Of a stretch of 64,000 nt of DNA, positions 12,501 to 27,500 are shown in pieces. Positions within the stretch are counted from its first letter, which is position 1. The number at the start of each line of letters is the position of its first letter. This DNA is from Kryptolebias marmoratus. Taxonomy: Eukaryota; Chordata; Actinopteri; Cyprinodontiformes; Rivulidae. Below the pieces are notes generated by a model. That model searched no databases and was not told where the DNA came from. It was given only the letters and a program-made list of their open reading frames with translations. A program made the translations under genes and the position numbers. Location of the stretch: assembly GCF_001649575.2 (NCBI RefSeq), contig NC_051431.1, forward strand, positions 21,095,025-21,159,024. The letters are read 5' to 3'.

Positions 12501-15500
12501 ACTTCCTCATTTCTCAATATGACATGATTTTAATTTTAAAACTCTGGCATGAAACACTTTAAACAATTTGCATTTTTTCAAGAAAATGCTAGGCCTTTAA
12601 TCATTTTTAAGTATCTGTCTAATTAATGTCTAAAAAACTTTTCAAAGTCCAACATTATTCCACCAAAAAGTTGGACTTTTAGAGGTCTTACCGGTGTATC
12701 CTGCCAACGCAGCCGCAGGGATGACTGGTTTGTCCTTGCTCAGGTCTGAGCGCTCCCTCACGTAGTCTTTGAAGGTGCCCTTGGGCTTGTGGCCGTGCAG
12801 GGCGGTGGGGTAGTCCTCCGAATCAAAGCTGTCATACGACGGTACTCGCTGCAGGCTGCTGAACGAGGACTGGCTGCTCCACGACTGGGTCAGTCGGTCG
12901 CAGCTTTCGAAGCTGTCAATGCTTTCAAACGAGTCCTGGCCACCAAGCTTACCTGACAGGAATAATTAAGAAAGGTATTTTAAATCAAATTTTACAATGT
13001 TATTGCAAATTAAAAGCTCTTGAAAAAATAAACTGTTTATCAAGAGTGATTCATCACCCACCACTTAAGGCAAAGAGGGGACAATGTTTTTGCCCATTTG
13101 TGTGCATGTGTTTGTTTGTCTGTCAACCAAAAAATCACTATAGCTCAGTCAGATATACAAATATTGAGCTAAAGTTTGGTGTGGCAGTGCAGCACATACT
13201 CCAAGCTTTAATAGATCTCGCAACACTGAATGAGATCATGCATAGCGTCATTTACAAGATTTGGCCATAATGACTATAATGCCATGCTTTCTCATCATAA
13301 GATGATCGTATTATAAAATTCTGGCATACAGGGAATTATCAGGGAATCCTAGGCCTTGAATTTAATTTGTCTTTCATTTAATTTCAGCATTTAAATGCAA
13401 GAATTGCAGAAAACTTCTTAGTGAATTAACACAATTGTTTGGCATAAATACCTTGGCAGTGACAGTGTTTTGTTTTGCTTTTTTTTCTTTTCACTAAGCT
13501 ACATCATTCTGTGCTGAGTCTCTTCTCTCTATTTCACACCTCATTTGGCTTTTACAACCACCATTTGGATTTGATTCTAAATGGAAGACAATCACACAAA
13601 TTGTCTTGCTATTTTTGGCCCTGGGAAAGATAAGCACACTCTTTGAATGCAAAGTCATTAACAAATGACAGATAATGCTGTGCCTGCACTGATGCTTAAG
13701 TCTTCAGCTGGTCAAATTGAAGCCATATGTGGATGTCAGTTGTGTTCCAAAGTACTTTCCCACGTCGAGAGAGCCCAACACGACGCTTGAGAGCCTGGTA
13801 TGCATGTTGCGTGACGATTGGACCTTAAATCTTGCAGGCAAAACTCTTGGAGCACAACATGCACGGTGTACAGTACATAGCACATGCTATTCATTTATAC
13901 AGCTGGGGATTTGTGAGAAGAAAAGCCTTGCTTTTTTGGCCATAAATGTAAACCATGCTGTTAATTCTTTTGTAAACTATCACTGGAAGAGAAAACAAGC
14001 GGGCGCATTTAGAGAACAAAAAAAAAAAAAGCATTTCATGAGAAAACCCCGGGTTTGCTAACTGAAGATGACACCTCTGTCGTCTTACCCAGAACCTAAA
14101 GGTTGAGTCGAGGAAAAGGAGGGCAACAAAAACGAAAGGAAAAAAAGGTTAAACCACTTGATCTGTTTTACATAAGGGACAAGGCGGTAAGAGGAGAACA
14201 CATTGTGGCTTTGGTTCGTGTATCACTCTGACAAAAACAATAGGTTTTTTTTTGTTGTTTTTTTCCAGCCTAGTCTTGAGTATGTGAGGCGGTTTGCTCG
14301 AACCACAAACCAACCAGAGGGCCTGCTTATCTTCTCTTCTAATACACGCACACTGATGTGGCATGTCAAGATTCTGGTAGCTTCAGCAGAATCACATGCA
14401 GGCAAGACACCCACAGACACCTTACATTGTTCACAGGCACTAACACACACACACACAAAAACATGCATTAAAGTCAGTCCAGCTAAAATATTTTGTTTGC
14501 AAATGAAGGAATTCTGTCACTGGGAATCTTCCAGACAAATCCTGCAGCATTTAACAAATCTCAGCAATAATCTTCATACGCTTGTAGCACCTATGACATC
14601 TCACCTCTGCTGAGGCGTCCCACACACATGTTGTCAGGGGACATGACCTCCTGTTTGACAGAAAAGTAGTCACCCTGCATGGAGTTGAGGGCCGTGTCTC
14701 GCAGGATGACACCGGGGTATTCGCTCTCGTACTTAAGAGTTAGCAGTTCTTCTGAACTAATAGGATGAAGGGTCTGGTAGGACTCCGTGATGAAGCCAGG
14801 CTCTGAGTACTCGGAAGGAGGAACGCACTGAGCATGCTCAATGCCGTAGCCTGGAAACACGAAAGGAAATAAATACGGATACAAAGCAAAATGAAAGAGC
14901 AAGGTGGAAAATAACAAAAAATGAAAGCAAGAGAAACATAATGGACAATTTTTAAAAGTATCCCTCTTGTGCTAACCTGCTGCTCAACTGCTCAGGCTGC
15001 AAACTGTCCATAACAAAACATGTTCTTGAGAAATAAAACATTCTTGCAGAATTTAAAAGGGAAAGTTTAGATATTTTAAAGTGAGATTCTGCAGAAATGT
15101 AGTTTACAAATGCATTATCTTACCTGTTGGAGATAGCTCTTTTAATAACCTTTGGAGAAATAAATTTTATTCTGACCAGATCTAACTAACTAATATCTAA
15201 CAACTCCAATTTCAAATGCTCCATAGTGATTCATGTTTTTTATAAAACCTTCACATTGTTATCAGTTTTGCATTACATGGGTATTCCAAAAAAAGAAAAA
15301 AAGAAAAGAAATTCCTGCAAGGAGTGTCCCTAACATAACTCAAAATGCTACAGCTGGCTGATGCTGCTCGCAGTTGGGGGTGGGGGTTGTAATCTATTTT
15401 CAGATGCATTGCACCAGTGGACATGTAAGATTCTGAATCAATTTCCAAATTTTGAAATGGGTTTTGTTAAAATGAATCTGTGCTGCCACTTTAAGAGAGT

Positions 15501-18500
15501 CAGCAGAGAAGTTGATTTGCGGTGCTGTTTGTCCTAGTCGAGTTGCCGTAGTTGGATGCTCATCTTTTTCATCTGCTCTTTGCTGAATCCTGAAGAAATT
15601 GTGTCTGCAAGTAATAGCTGAAGTAACCGTAACGTGACTTTGTTTAGTAATGACTTTAAAACATTGGATTTGTGTTTAAATTTCAGTGATAAACATGATG
15701 CTAATTGCGTTAGCTTTTCAATAGCATTTTTAATGTTTGTGGTAATTGTTGGTAAGCGGCGTGTGATAAATAGTATTATTTGGCATGTTATTGTGCACTT
15801 TTTATTATGCAAGAAAATATATAAATCAGTTTGAGGTGCCTAAAGATTCCCACCACTTCTAGCTGTATGCTTCTGTTATTTACACTAACAAAAGAATTCT
15901 ATGTAAATAACCCTGTAATGGGAAATGGATAGCAATGTAAATGTTTATACTGTGGAATAATGTTTTCGGAAACAAACATTAAAATTTTTGAGACTGGAGT
16001 TGTGTTTTTCAAGACGATAGCCTTTTGCCTTTTAGTTTGGTCAGAACTGACCTTCTCCAAATTGAGGTCATTCAAAGAGCTATCTGTAACCTGTAAGCTA
16101 TGAATTGTTCATAACCTTTAAAAGGTCTCAACTATGGCTTAAGGCAAGATAGTTGATTAGAGCAAAACCCATATAAACCTAAAGTGCTAATTTCATATGA
16201 TGTTTGGGTAGTGACAACTTTTATTACAGCTTTTATTACAGCATAAGCAGATTTTTTAAAATCACAATCTGCTTTTGTTTACAATATCAACACACTGCAC
16301 TTTCATTCATATCTTGAAACTGTAAACTTGGCCATTAAACAGTGTGACTGACAAGGACTGCGATGAGTACTTACTGACAAAATAGTCTGAGGTATAGCGG
16401 GATTCCTGGAAGTTGGAGGTCAGTCCATTGATGGGGTAATGCTTTGTATCCTCTTCATAAAAAATGGATAGAGAGTGAGCGTCAGTGACCTCATCATTGA
16501 TTTTTTTTCTATCATGTAACTGCATCCAGCACTATCAAAAATTAATGACTTGAACCAAAACGTGCCTTCCTGTTCAGCTCCGGTTACTAAAGTAATTGCT
16601 ATAAAATCCTCAATTGGAAAAGGTATTGAACTCAGCTTGTATTTTTTTTTTCTTTCATAAAATACACAAAAGAAAAAACAATATCTTTCCTAGCTTTAAC
16701 TTTGTGGGGCCTTACCTTTCTGAAGTGTTTCTAAATGTTCCCAAAGGATGTCACCAACAAAGTCAGGTGCTAAATCCAAGAAGCGCTCCTTCCCCATTGC
16801 ACACAGGGTGGCTCCATCCATGGTAAATTTTTCAAAAGCTACATTCTTCAGGCTAAACTCGTTCACTGTCCATGTAAGCCACTCAGCCACGTGTTTTTTT
16901 GCCCACTGTCTGGGATCTGGAGGGCAACAAAATGTCTCATTGTTAGATTTACCTTGAAATGCTGGAGTGCGTTTATATTGCCTGCGCATATTAATGCAGA
17001 CATTTATATAATGTATCAAACATGTGTTTGATGCCATAAAGACTGAAAGTGCACTGTACTGTGTTTGCACACTAGATTTCAGCACCTGCTGCAAACTGTC
17101 ACACAGCAGTGAACAAAGAGCAGAGAGGAATTATTAACCAAACCTAGATTTCATGGTGATACTGTCAGTCTGTCTGTTTGCAGACATTTGCAGGCTCATG
17201 CCGAACTGATTAAAATTTGATTATCTCACTGGAAATGTTAACAGGCACTAATCAGAGCACAAGCAGCTGACAGGATTACCTTTGGGGATTCCCAGTCGCT
17301 GCTGTTCCTTTGTGAACCCGCTAAAGGTGGCCATCACAGCGTCGGCCATCATCTGTTTACTTCCTGGAGTCAATTGGGGGACGTCTCCAAACTCTAGATC
17401 TGCCAAACAAAAAGGACAAATGATTATTAGTGTTTGATTCTTTTTGAGTGTTACCAGCATTCAGTAGTGATTTGAATAAATGAGACGCGAACATAAAACT
17501 CTAATTCCAGTTGACAACAAAAGCTGCAAAAATGAAAGCGATCTACAGAATGGAAAATTAGACTGAGACTGACAGGGTGTGGTACAGAGAGGGTTGAGAG
17601 TGTGGTTCAGTCAGAAATTCACACAGATACACACTCACGCACGCACACAAAAAATCTGGACATCTACAATAACCAGCAACTTTTCGCATTTGCTTTTGGA
17701 TTACACATAGGTATGAAAAATGTCAAATAAAAACAGATAATCTGAAAAATTGACGGCAAGTTTTTTTGTTAATTTACTCGTGCGTGATGTTTATTTTATA
17801 AAGTTTTATGCAATAGCAAGATTTTTTTTTTTTTCGGCAAGTGGCTCATTTGAGACTTTGCTTTAAAACAGAAACACAGGTTTATACACAAACACTTTAA
17901 CCCCCGTCCTCTCATCTAACCACACATCCTGGGTGGGAGAGCAATGCCTGGTGCCCAGCAGTGACACTGTGACCCCTCCTAGCCCTCCTACCGTGTCACC
18001 CCTAAACACAGGGCCTACTGTCACATGCCCGAGCATGGGGTCAAACATTCTGACAGGTCAAGGTTCAAAGGATGGGGTGATGATGTCACGGCGGCTGCTG
18101 GCGGGTGGCTTGGAGAGTTAAGGGGGGTTGGGGCTGTCTTGAGGTTTTCAGTGACACACTAGGTTTACTGTTTCTCTGCTCGCTGCCAGTGGGCACCCAG
18201 CAGTGAACAGAGATCCCTTTGAAGGCTTTAAACAGTGCCTGATGACTTGCACTCATCTAATTAGATTGACCAAGCTGCAGAAGTGTAGGACAAGGGGGCA
18301 AAGGAGCCCTGGGCAACAAGAAGTGATACGGGCTGCTGAAAAACAAGACATGTAAACAGACACAGAAGCCTAATTAACAGGCATGTTTTTAATCATTCAA
18401 TCTGCAAAAAGGTGACGTGAACTTACACAACATATAACCACATCTAGCAAACTTTTCGGTGTGTAATTTATTTCGCACGATAAACTGAAAGGGTAAAGTG

Positions 18501-21500
18501 CATGAAGCAGACTTCATACCACAACATATCTTGGTGGGGGGGGGGTGGGCTCAATACATACACAGCAGAGGTTCATTCAGGTCTTGACTTCTGCGGCATG
18601 TCTATCTCCTCGCTTAATCTCTCTTGACTGTCAAAAGCAGTAACAAACAAATCACAACAGGGAAAATAATTCCGAGGAAAAGCTGTGCCACTCCCCAGAG
18701 GAGCACCGCCATTCGTCAAACCTCCAGATGTGCTGGCATCTCCACCGGCTGGCGGTTTTATCTGCCAGCAGTACAGTGGGGCAACATTCAGTTCATGCTT
18801 GTTTTCACCACTCACTGACGTCTCGACCTTGTCTGGAATGCACAGCAGCTGTCCCTCCTTTGCCTGTGTAACCAGTGTCTGTCTGGCTGTTTGTAAAATT
18901 AGGTCTCTCAGTTTCTCCCTTTCTTTCTTTGGTTCTTTTATCTTCTTCTTCTTCCTAAAATAAGAAGCCTCACAACAGACTTGGGACAGAAGACAGACAA
19001 CAGCTATTTGGGGTTATTTTGTGGGACTTAATTAGGCCTGTAATGGCATCTTTTTTTTTTCTTTTTGGCTGTCTCATACACTGGTGAACAAACAGAAAGT
19101 TATTCATTCTAGTCAAAAGAATAGTTTAGAATAATCAATGTTTTATAGTTGAGCATGAGAACCTTGTTGGCTATTGTCAGACACAGCTCACCCCATCAAT
19201 ATAAACTCACTATTAAAAAGAAATAATTTAGAAGCTTTCCGTGTTTAGCTGCCCTTGACAGTGAGTTTGTCTCCTACCGTGCTATTTTTTCTGCAAAGCA
19301 GCATGAGCAGCGCAGCAATGCTCATGTTGCAAACGGCTGCAAACTCTAAGATAGGACTGGAGCTTCAATTGTCTGTGCTTTGATGTGTAGGCAGAGGAAA
19401 AATGTGGTCGTTTATTTAAGCTGGATCGAGTAGAGTTTGTCTGCACTTTCGAACCATTTACCCCCCCACCACCCACCACCCCTTTCCTCCCCATCGCTTT
19501 TATCAACCCAACCCCAACAAGCACTTGCCCACACAGACTTGAACCCACTTTAGCACTAAATCCTCCATCAAAGACAACTCGACACCACAGCGCATGAGAA
19601 CTAACATTCTGGAACACTAAAGAGAGAAAAATGTGAACTATGATTATGGGCACAAAATTAAATTGTGAAATGCAACTTGTGTTATTTCTTTGTTTTTTTG
19701 GACTCACTTTTTTTTTTGCAGGAAGTCAAAGCAAGCTGGGAATGTTAGGTGGCAGTAAAAATAAAAAAAATATCAAAAACATGTTTTACTCTTTGTGTTG
19801 TGTCTCATATGCACGTACACTGCCCTCTTTATTTTTGTGAATATAAAATCTTAAAAACATCAAGCGGAGAGCAAAGCAATGTTGAAAGGAAAACTCTAAA
19901 CGTTAAAGTGGAGTGATAATAGAGCAGTCTCCATGGTGAATGATCCATATGAAAGTTATCTGCGGCAGTGCTAATGTACAATGTGAATCCATTAGCGTGA
20001 GAGGCGAGCTTGGATCTAGACGATCCCTACTAAATGATGAAGTCCTGATACGATTTCAATGCCTGCGAGTCCCATTAGATGCAGAATGGTCAGTATGCTT
20101 AAAGCATCCACAAGTCATCACTTTCCACATTAGGCAGTATGGGTCTGTCCGCGAAATGAGTCCCATCCACTTAGCTCACGAAATGTGGGAGAGGGTGTAA
20201 ATCACATGCAGCATTATGGCATTCACATTTGCCCAACAAGACTCAAGCTGCAAAAGAAAAGGGTGTCTGTAGTGGAAAGTATGAAATGGAGCTCATTTTT
20301 CCTAATGATGCAGAATGAATAATAAGTAAATCTATTCTTAGAATCAGTGATGAATCTAGACTTGTGCTCAATCTGAATGTAAGATAAAATGCATTGATTA
20401 GTTATTCCTTCTTTTGCCATATTGCCAATGACTGACAGGATGTGGACCTTCACTCACCTCAGCTCATTTTAACAACCCCAGCCCAGCCTTAAACATTGGA
20501 TCTGTTTGGTTCCTTATGCACTGACCCACATATAAACACCCATACACATGACCTCAATTTGCAACAATCTTTGCTTGCGTTCCAGAGTGTTGGTGTGAAA
20601 TTAAGATTCTTGTGGCCAGGGCTAGAGTTGACTGGGCTCACGCACTCTGCTGGGCAAAGCAGGACCTAGTTAAGGGAAGAAAGCAAAGATAGGGGACAAC
20701 AGAGTTGAGGGGAGTGAGTCACTATATTTAAAATGAGCCCATCCCAGGACAAGGGAAACTGGGGTGGCAAAAAAAGAGAGAAGAAGGCAAACATATGAAT
20801 GGGAGTGATCATAATGCTGCCTTTCTTCTCCTTGTCTCTGAAGTGACATCACAGTGGGATCGGTGCCATCTCCCATCCTCCAGCAGAGGCTTAGTTCATT
20901 CATAAAGCCTGGACTCCAGCCTCCACTAAGAATGATGCAATGATAGAAGCAGGGCAAGCAACCAGACCTAACAAATAAGAGACAATATGCTTTCTATCAT
21001 GCGACTGAGCTATAAATAACCCAAGAGAGTTAACAAGTGGGTGTGTTTTTTGGGATGGAAAAAAAGAGTGGTCGAAAGAAAAAAGTAAGCATGGTGTTGT
21101 CAAAGTAACTTAATTAAAATACTCAAAAATGACAATGTGACTTATTAAGTGTTGAAACGTGTAGTAATTTAAGTTTTTCTTTCCATGTCCTTCTGTAAAG
21201 TGGGCCCCTAATGTGAAAGTGTCTATTTCCCGTGGGTAAGCTTCAACTTCCTGTGGTAAGTGAGGTAAAGCAAAGGTTAAGGTGAGGGTCATTTCATAGC
21301 CACTGCTAAAGATTTTCTGAGTATCCCTACATGTATGTAGGTACATTAAAAAAGTTATACAACAAAGTTCATGGAAAAAGACAGAAGTTGTTAGTTTCCA
21401 GCTAAAAGTTTATGATTGGCTTTTTAAATTAACCAGGCTGCCCAAATCAGGCCTGAGTTGAAAGTGGCAGCTAAGAGTCTTTGATGAAGATCAATATCTA

Positions 21501-24500
21501 GACCCCTGGTCTGAGAACGCAGGGTCATAAACTCAGCCAGTATTAAGAGGTTTCTTTCAGTACCACAGGGTGATAAAGTGGCTACTGAGGGCTGCAGTCA
21601 AGCAAGAGGAAGAGTACGAGGTGGCAGTCTGGTTCTGAGAGAGCTGTTTGTTCAGTTGGCCAGGCTGTTTAGATTTCCATCTTCATGCCAAGAACCAGGA
21701 ATAGAAGTGTAGGCAAGGTGATGAAGCAAAACCAGACCTAGACCAAAACATGATTCGAAGCTGGACAATGATAGGCTAAAGCAATCCAACGCCAAACCAG
21801 GAAAAATCCCACCATCACAGGCACTCCTGCTGAAACACTCATTTTATTCTAACATCTTAAAACCACTGGCTTCTGGCTGCCCTCCTGAAACACAAGCCTG
21901 TGGTGATGTTAGGCAGTTGTACGGGATAAGACTACCAGTGCTGACATCTGTCTTTGGCCGTGAAAGTAGAGTTGCCCAGGACAATAGCTACCACAGACAC
22001 AGTGGCTACTGAAGCAGACAACAAGTCAGACTAATACTCTATAACTCTGTCTGTCTGTCTTTCCTCAACTGCCTCCATTTCTGAAATCACATTAGCTTAT
22101 GATGTAAAAGCACATTAACTCTAGTGTTTAAGACAAAGTCCCAGCACTTGATTTGACATTGTGTTTAGAGTGATCACACTCTAAGCCATGAGAACTAATG
22201 GAAATAAGTTGGTTTCAGCAAGAACAGAAGCAGCAGTAGCTTCTTTCGACACCTTAGCTCATATTTAACAGCATTCAAGGTTTGTTGCTCTGCCATTTTT
22301 AGCAATATGGAAACAGATGGCTTTTACGTACACTCAGGTTTAAGCAACAGTATTGTAACACAAACAGTTATTATACAACCCAGAAGTCTTCTATCACTTT
22401 ACAGAAAAAACAACTTCCAAAGATCTGAAAACTAAATAAAAATGAATATTATCCACGGTCTCATAGTGCTAGTTAGCATAGCGAGGAGAAAAAAGTAAGT
22501 GACAGGCAAACACAATACTGGGAAGTGTAGGTGGTACTAGGCAACCCTAATATCCCCCAACCCAAAGCATTCGTTCATGTTATAAACAGACATGGGATGC
22601 TCTGGGGGAACTGTTTAGGCATTAAACCAAACACACGACATATCTGACAAACAGTTTACTTTCCGTGTTTCATTTTTTCCACAAAACATAGTGCCTGGAC
22701 CATTCTTAGTCCAAACTAATGCATTCCACAACCAGGTTCCTGATACAAGTGTGAATTATGTGGGACAGCCACACATTCACACTGACAGAATCCCTCACAA
22801 CCATTCTTTGGTGCAACATGTATGCATGTTAGACTTCCAAAGGCTGGGTCTAATTACACATCGCGCATACATAAGAGACTGCTGCTTGTATATAGGCAAG
22901 CTATGTTCCACAGATGAATACTTGATAAATAAATTCCCACCAGACCACACTGTTTTCATCTCACATGCCTCACATTCCACCTCTGTTTTACAATCGCTAA
23001 TGCGCTTCTCACAGCTTTCTTGTTTTCCTCTAATGTGACCAAAAAATGACTTGTGGTCTGAGAGGCAAAATGGTTTCAGCTCTGGCTGATGAATTGCCCT
23101 TCTATTTTAAGCTCAGTGTTGCCTCTATGGCTAATAGGAGTATAAAACATAAAAAGAAAATCCTACCCACGTTCCCATTCGTTACCATTTTAAAATATGC
23201 TTTTGTTGTTTTTTCTTTTTTTCACAATGACAAGAAACACCTCAGGTTAGGCAGACTTCACTGATAAAAAAAAAAAAAAAGATCCATCCATCCATCTATT
23301 TATTATTTTTTACCCGCTTTTCCTCTCCTGGTCGCAGGGCAGCTGTTGCCTATCTCCAGCAGTCACTGTGAAAGAGGTGGGGTACACCCTGGACAGGTTG
23401 CAAGTTCATCACAGGGCCATAAAAAAGATGTAAACCAGAATTTGATAACGGCAAAAGTTACGAGTCAGAGTTCTGCAAGAAGAGATGGAGATGATTTCCA
23501 GCACAATTATGAGACCGCAGTTATGTAAACTCTTACTCAAACTGCCTTTCTTTATCTCTCTCTCTGTAGTTCTCTTTCTGTCTTCCCTCCTAACGACACA
23601 CACAGGCACATAGGCACGCACAGACGGGTTGTGACTCATTTCATCAAAGAATGACTGGACTTCAGGGGATAGAATGCTGCTTCATTAGACAATGTGACTG
23701 GTCATGAAACAAGCAATGACCATATCCTGTAAAATTCCACGCGGTGACTCATAATTTGTTTAGTGTAACCTTGTAACTATGCATAAAACTCATGCGGTTT
23801 TAGGGCAGCACGCAAAGCAATCAACAATGTAATCAGCAAATACATTGTTAACCAGATGCAATGGTCTATCATTGTACTAATAAAGTTTATCATACATTTC
23901 TGATTATGAAAATACAGATCCAGCAGTGACAAATGCCAACTGGACTGGCAGTGATCAATCTGTTTTGTGTCGCTTTTTTTTTTTTTTTGACTTCTGCGTC
24001 TTACATGAAAACCTAAAACTTTACAGACGGTCACTCCCAACTCATAGAGTCAATGAGACGCATGTTATCTGGAGTATGACGTAAATACACCTACACAGCA
24101 GAGTCTGACAGCTGCACAAACACATTCTTACCTATTATTTTGATTGGGCCAGCCAGTCAATCAATATAGCTCTGATGCAGTAGGTCTGATATAGATAGTC
24201 TGTGGCTGTGCCCCATTTGTTCACCTGATTACAGAACCAGTACTCAATGCACACTGAATCAAAAAACAGGTGGTGTGCAGCTAAAAGAGTAAATAAGGAA
24301 AGAAAATCCGGAGCACGCCCTGAAAAAAAAAGTGACATGGCCTCTTGGTGGACATCAGAATGTTCGAGGAGAGACAACAAACACTCCAAGCAGACACACA
24401 AATCTTGTCAGTTCGGAATGTAGAACCATAAGAAAGAAGGAGCACAAAAGCAAAAAAGGTTATAGAATCATTTAAGGGCACTGTTACGCCAGTTTGGGTT

Positions 24501-27500
24501 CACAGTCAGACTGGTACATTGGAGAGGGAAGAGGTCTGAAACCAAAAAGACAGTCAAAGAGACACACTGAGAGTGTGGCGTGTGGAGAAGCAGGCGTCTA
24601 GTGCCGTGACTCAGGGATTACAAGCTAGGAATGACTGGGGATGAGACAAAGTGCACTCCCAAGGAACTCAACATATCCCACATCAAGGACTTGAGAGAAA
24701 AACTCATGTGGCCAACAGAAAGAAATGGAAATAGAAAAAGAAAGAGAAAGGAGGGGGTGGAACACTTGAAAAATAACTGTATCAGTGGGTGGGTTAAAAG
24801 AGCAAAAAAATGCTTGTTTGGGCTTTAATTTCCCCAGCCAAGAAATATTTTTATTTGGTTTATGTTTTTGTGGAAAGCGGATAAAATAAGAAGCTGTTGA
24901 AAAGCAGTTGCTAGGAGATTTTGATGACTATTATTTTAGACCATTTACTGCCAGCCTATCGGCCACACCTTGATAGTTCCTCAGTCTCTGCAAACCCTTT
25001 CTCACCATATGTTTATTATTTAGCAGACTGTTGTATCTGGTGCTAACACGCCTTGTTTTATGACGAAGCTTTTATAAGCAGAGATTAAGGCGTGTAGTCA
25101 CCAGGGAAGCATTGAGAAAAAAACGACACAGGGTCATGGTTTTATGTTTATATGGGCAGCACAGCAGATGACGAGCTCAGCAAAGGAGCAATGAGTGAAG
25201 TGCTGACTAAATAGAGGGGTAACCCATTTCGTGCAACAAAGTGGCATAATGTACAGACCAAGAAAGAACAAAAGACATGGTCATTGTGCAGACTGACAGA
25301 TCTCCACTTCATTTGGAACCACTGAGCTGTTGACCAGCACAGAGAGACCCTTTGATGAAGCTGGTATCTTGCCCTGCAGGTCCAGACATGGCCTGGTCAA
25401 AGAGTTTCTTATACCATATGGATGATGTAATGAACTGCCCTGCACTGACCAGTCAAGTTTTGATATTGCATACCAGCTTTCCCTCGGTTTCACATGAAGA
25501 ACTGAACAGTTTGCACTGTTTGGCCTGATTCATTGACACGCCACATCAAGAAGGGCCTGGATCACCCAAACAGTGTTTGCACAGCTGCCAGCTCGCCGCG
25601 CACTCTCAAACACCACCATATATTACACTGTGCTACTGAAGTACTGCTGACACAAATGCACCATAGTTCAAATCTGAAGCTTTCTCCCTGTGTTCTACTG
25701 CGACCCTTTCTTCTCCACAAAAGTCCTGACCAGAGAGCCTCCATGGAAAAGAAAGTCTCAAGTCCTTCTAAGAGTCATCCATGCGGCATGACCTGTGTCC
25801 GCTTGTACTCCATGTAGCAAATATGGAAGTACTAGATGCCATAAAAGGCCTCTTTGGAGGAGCATCACAACTGCAGCATTTTGATCAGATAAAAGTGAGT
25901 CCCCCCGCGAGCTCTCTCTATGCTTCCATGCGTGCCACCCAGCAGGGCATGCTCACTAACATTCCTGTCAGTCACTGAACCCCGACTTTCAGGTCTTACA
26001 AAACCAAGAAGGAAAGTGAAATAGGGACAACTCACTCCTAAAACGTAACTTGTCCTGTAAATGACTGACAAGGTTTATTTTATGTCGGGGATTAAAACTC
26101 GCAGCTGTATGAAACTGTGCTGCAACACTCCCTGGTAAGTAATGTTTTTTTGCTATCATTTAACCCCGTCTCTGGAGAGCCGAGTCTTGTTATGGCTACA
26201 CAATACTGTTCGTAACAAACTGCCACGGTGTGGGTTATCATGAAACAAGTGTACTGTGCCAGGAATTGCTGGCTGTAATGTAGAATAGAGGACTGATAGC
26301 TTGAGGAAACATTAAAAGCTCTGTTTAGTCGCGCCTCTGACACTGGCGTGGAGCTTTGAAAGAAATCACCTCAGCTGGAGAGTGAGGACAGGTCCTAAGT
26401 AAGCTGACACTGGCTGCACTTCCAACACAAAAGAAAACAAACAGCACAGTAAGGTGGGTCGGACACTGCTTCAGCCTTGTTAGTGGGATACACATGCTTG
26501 TACAGTAGCCTGTGTTGATGCAGATGTTTTGAAGAAAAATGACAGCTGTTCTTCCCACAGTGCCATTGTAAGCTTTGGGGCCGTAGCACATAAACACATC
26601 AAAAAAAAAAAAAAAAGAAGGCAAGAAGCTTGTTACAAATACCTTCAACTATGTTATGTCTCATTAGGATTAGGCATAACCTTGGGCATTGTTAGTACCT
26701 TTCTCTTGTGAGCATATTACGGAGTAAACACAACAGCGTGAGTGTGTATCTAAGAGGGAGTTGAAGACAAGTTTCTGTGGGGTTTTGAACTCCTCCTTGG
26801 CAGGCCTATGTGACCCAAGTGCACTCAAGTGAGCGTAAGTAGGACCATGCATTGCGAAATGGTTTTGCAAGAAAGCTCTACACAACTGCAGCTGTCAGCA
26901 CATTGTGTGCATATGTATGTCTGAAGCTATGCTCTGCAGGTACTGACAGCAGGGGAAACGCTAGTTCATGTGGTGAATCAACCTCCCCACTCCCCAATTG
27001 CCAGAGTGGGTCAACTCTCGCAATTAGTGTCAGATTTCCATAATGCATCGGTGCAGCTTGCTGATCCACTAACAGGTTCAAAAGCCACCTGAGCTGCAAA
27101 AAAGCACAGGGGATTAGTGAATGTAGAAAGCTGAAAAATGTAAATCGGCCCAAAACGTGCCATCATGTATGACAAAACTTTGTTTAAAAAGTGAGAAGTG
27201 AAACTAGAGAGTTTTAAACCCTTGGCACAGTTGTGATGTCCCATGTCTCACACACACACCAGCCCCCACCCCCATGGAGCAAGTGTTCCAGGTAGAAGAG
27301 TTGGAGCAGTGAGGACTCCTCATCCCAGTCTGCCTCTCCTTCCCTCTGGCAAGTCAGTTTGAGGAGGAGGAGGAGGATGCAAAGGAAGGGAAGGGAAGAT
27401 GAAAGGAGAAAGGGAGCACCGCTTGTCTCGTGCTGGTCCAGCTGAGAGCCCTGGCTTGACCCCTCCTGACACAGAGGTCAAAGATGGGCGAGAGATCTCC

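Larger units (their letters stand above)
6954..12691 (-). other. ets1: ets1 intron (exon VII to ETS-domain exon)
   Basis: 5.7 kb intron with donor gtaag at 12691 and acceptor ctgcag at 6954. It holds a family B element (7203-7795) and two family A dimers (9838-10525, 11855-12608). The remainder (8.1-9.8 kb, 10.6-11.8 kb) is AT-rich with poly-A/T runs and no recognisable feature. Confidence 0.85.

Noticed and set aside
14203..14613. 136-codon plus-strand ORF overlapping an ets1 exon edge
   Set aside because: Antisense to the ets1 intron/exon region, contains poly-T and CA tracts, and has no homology; the minus-strand exon explains the region.
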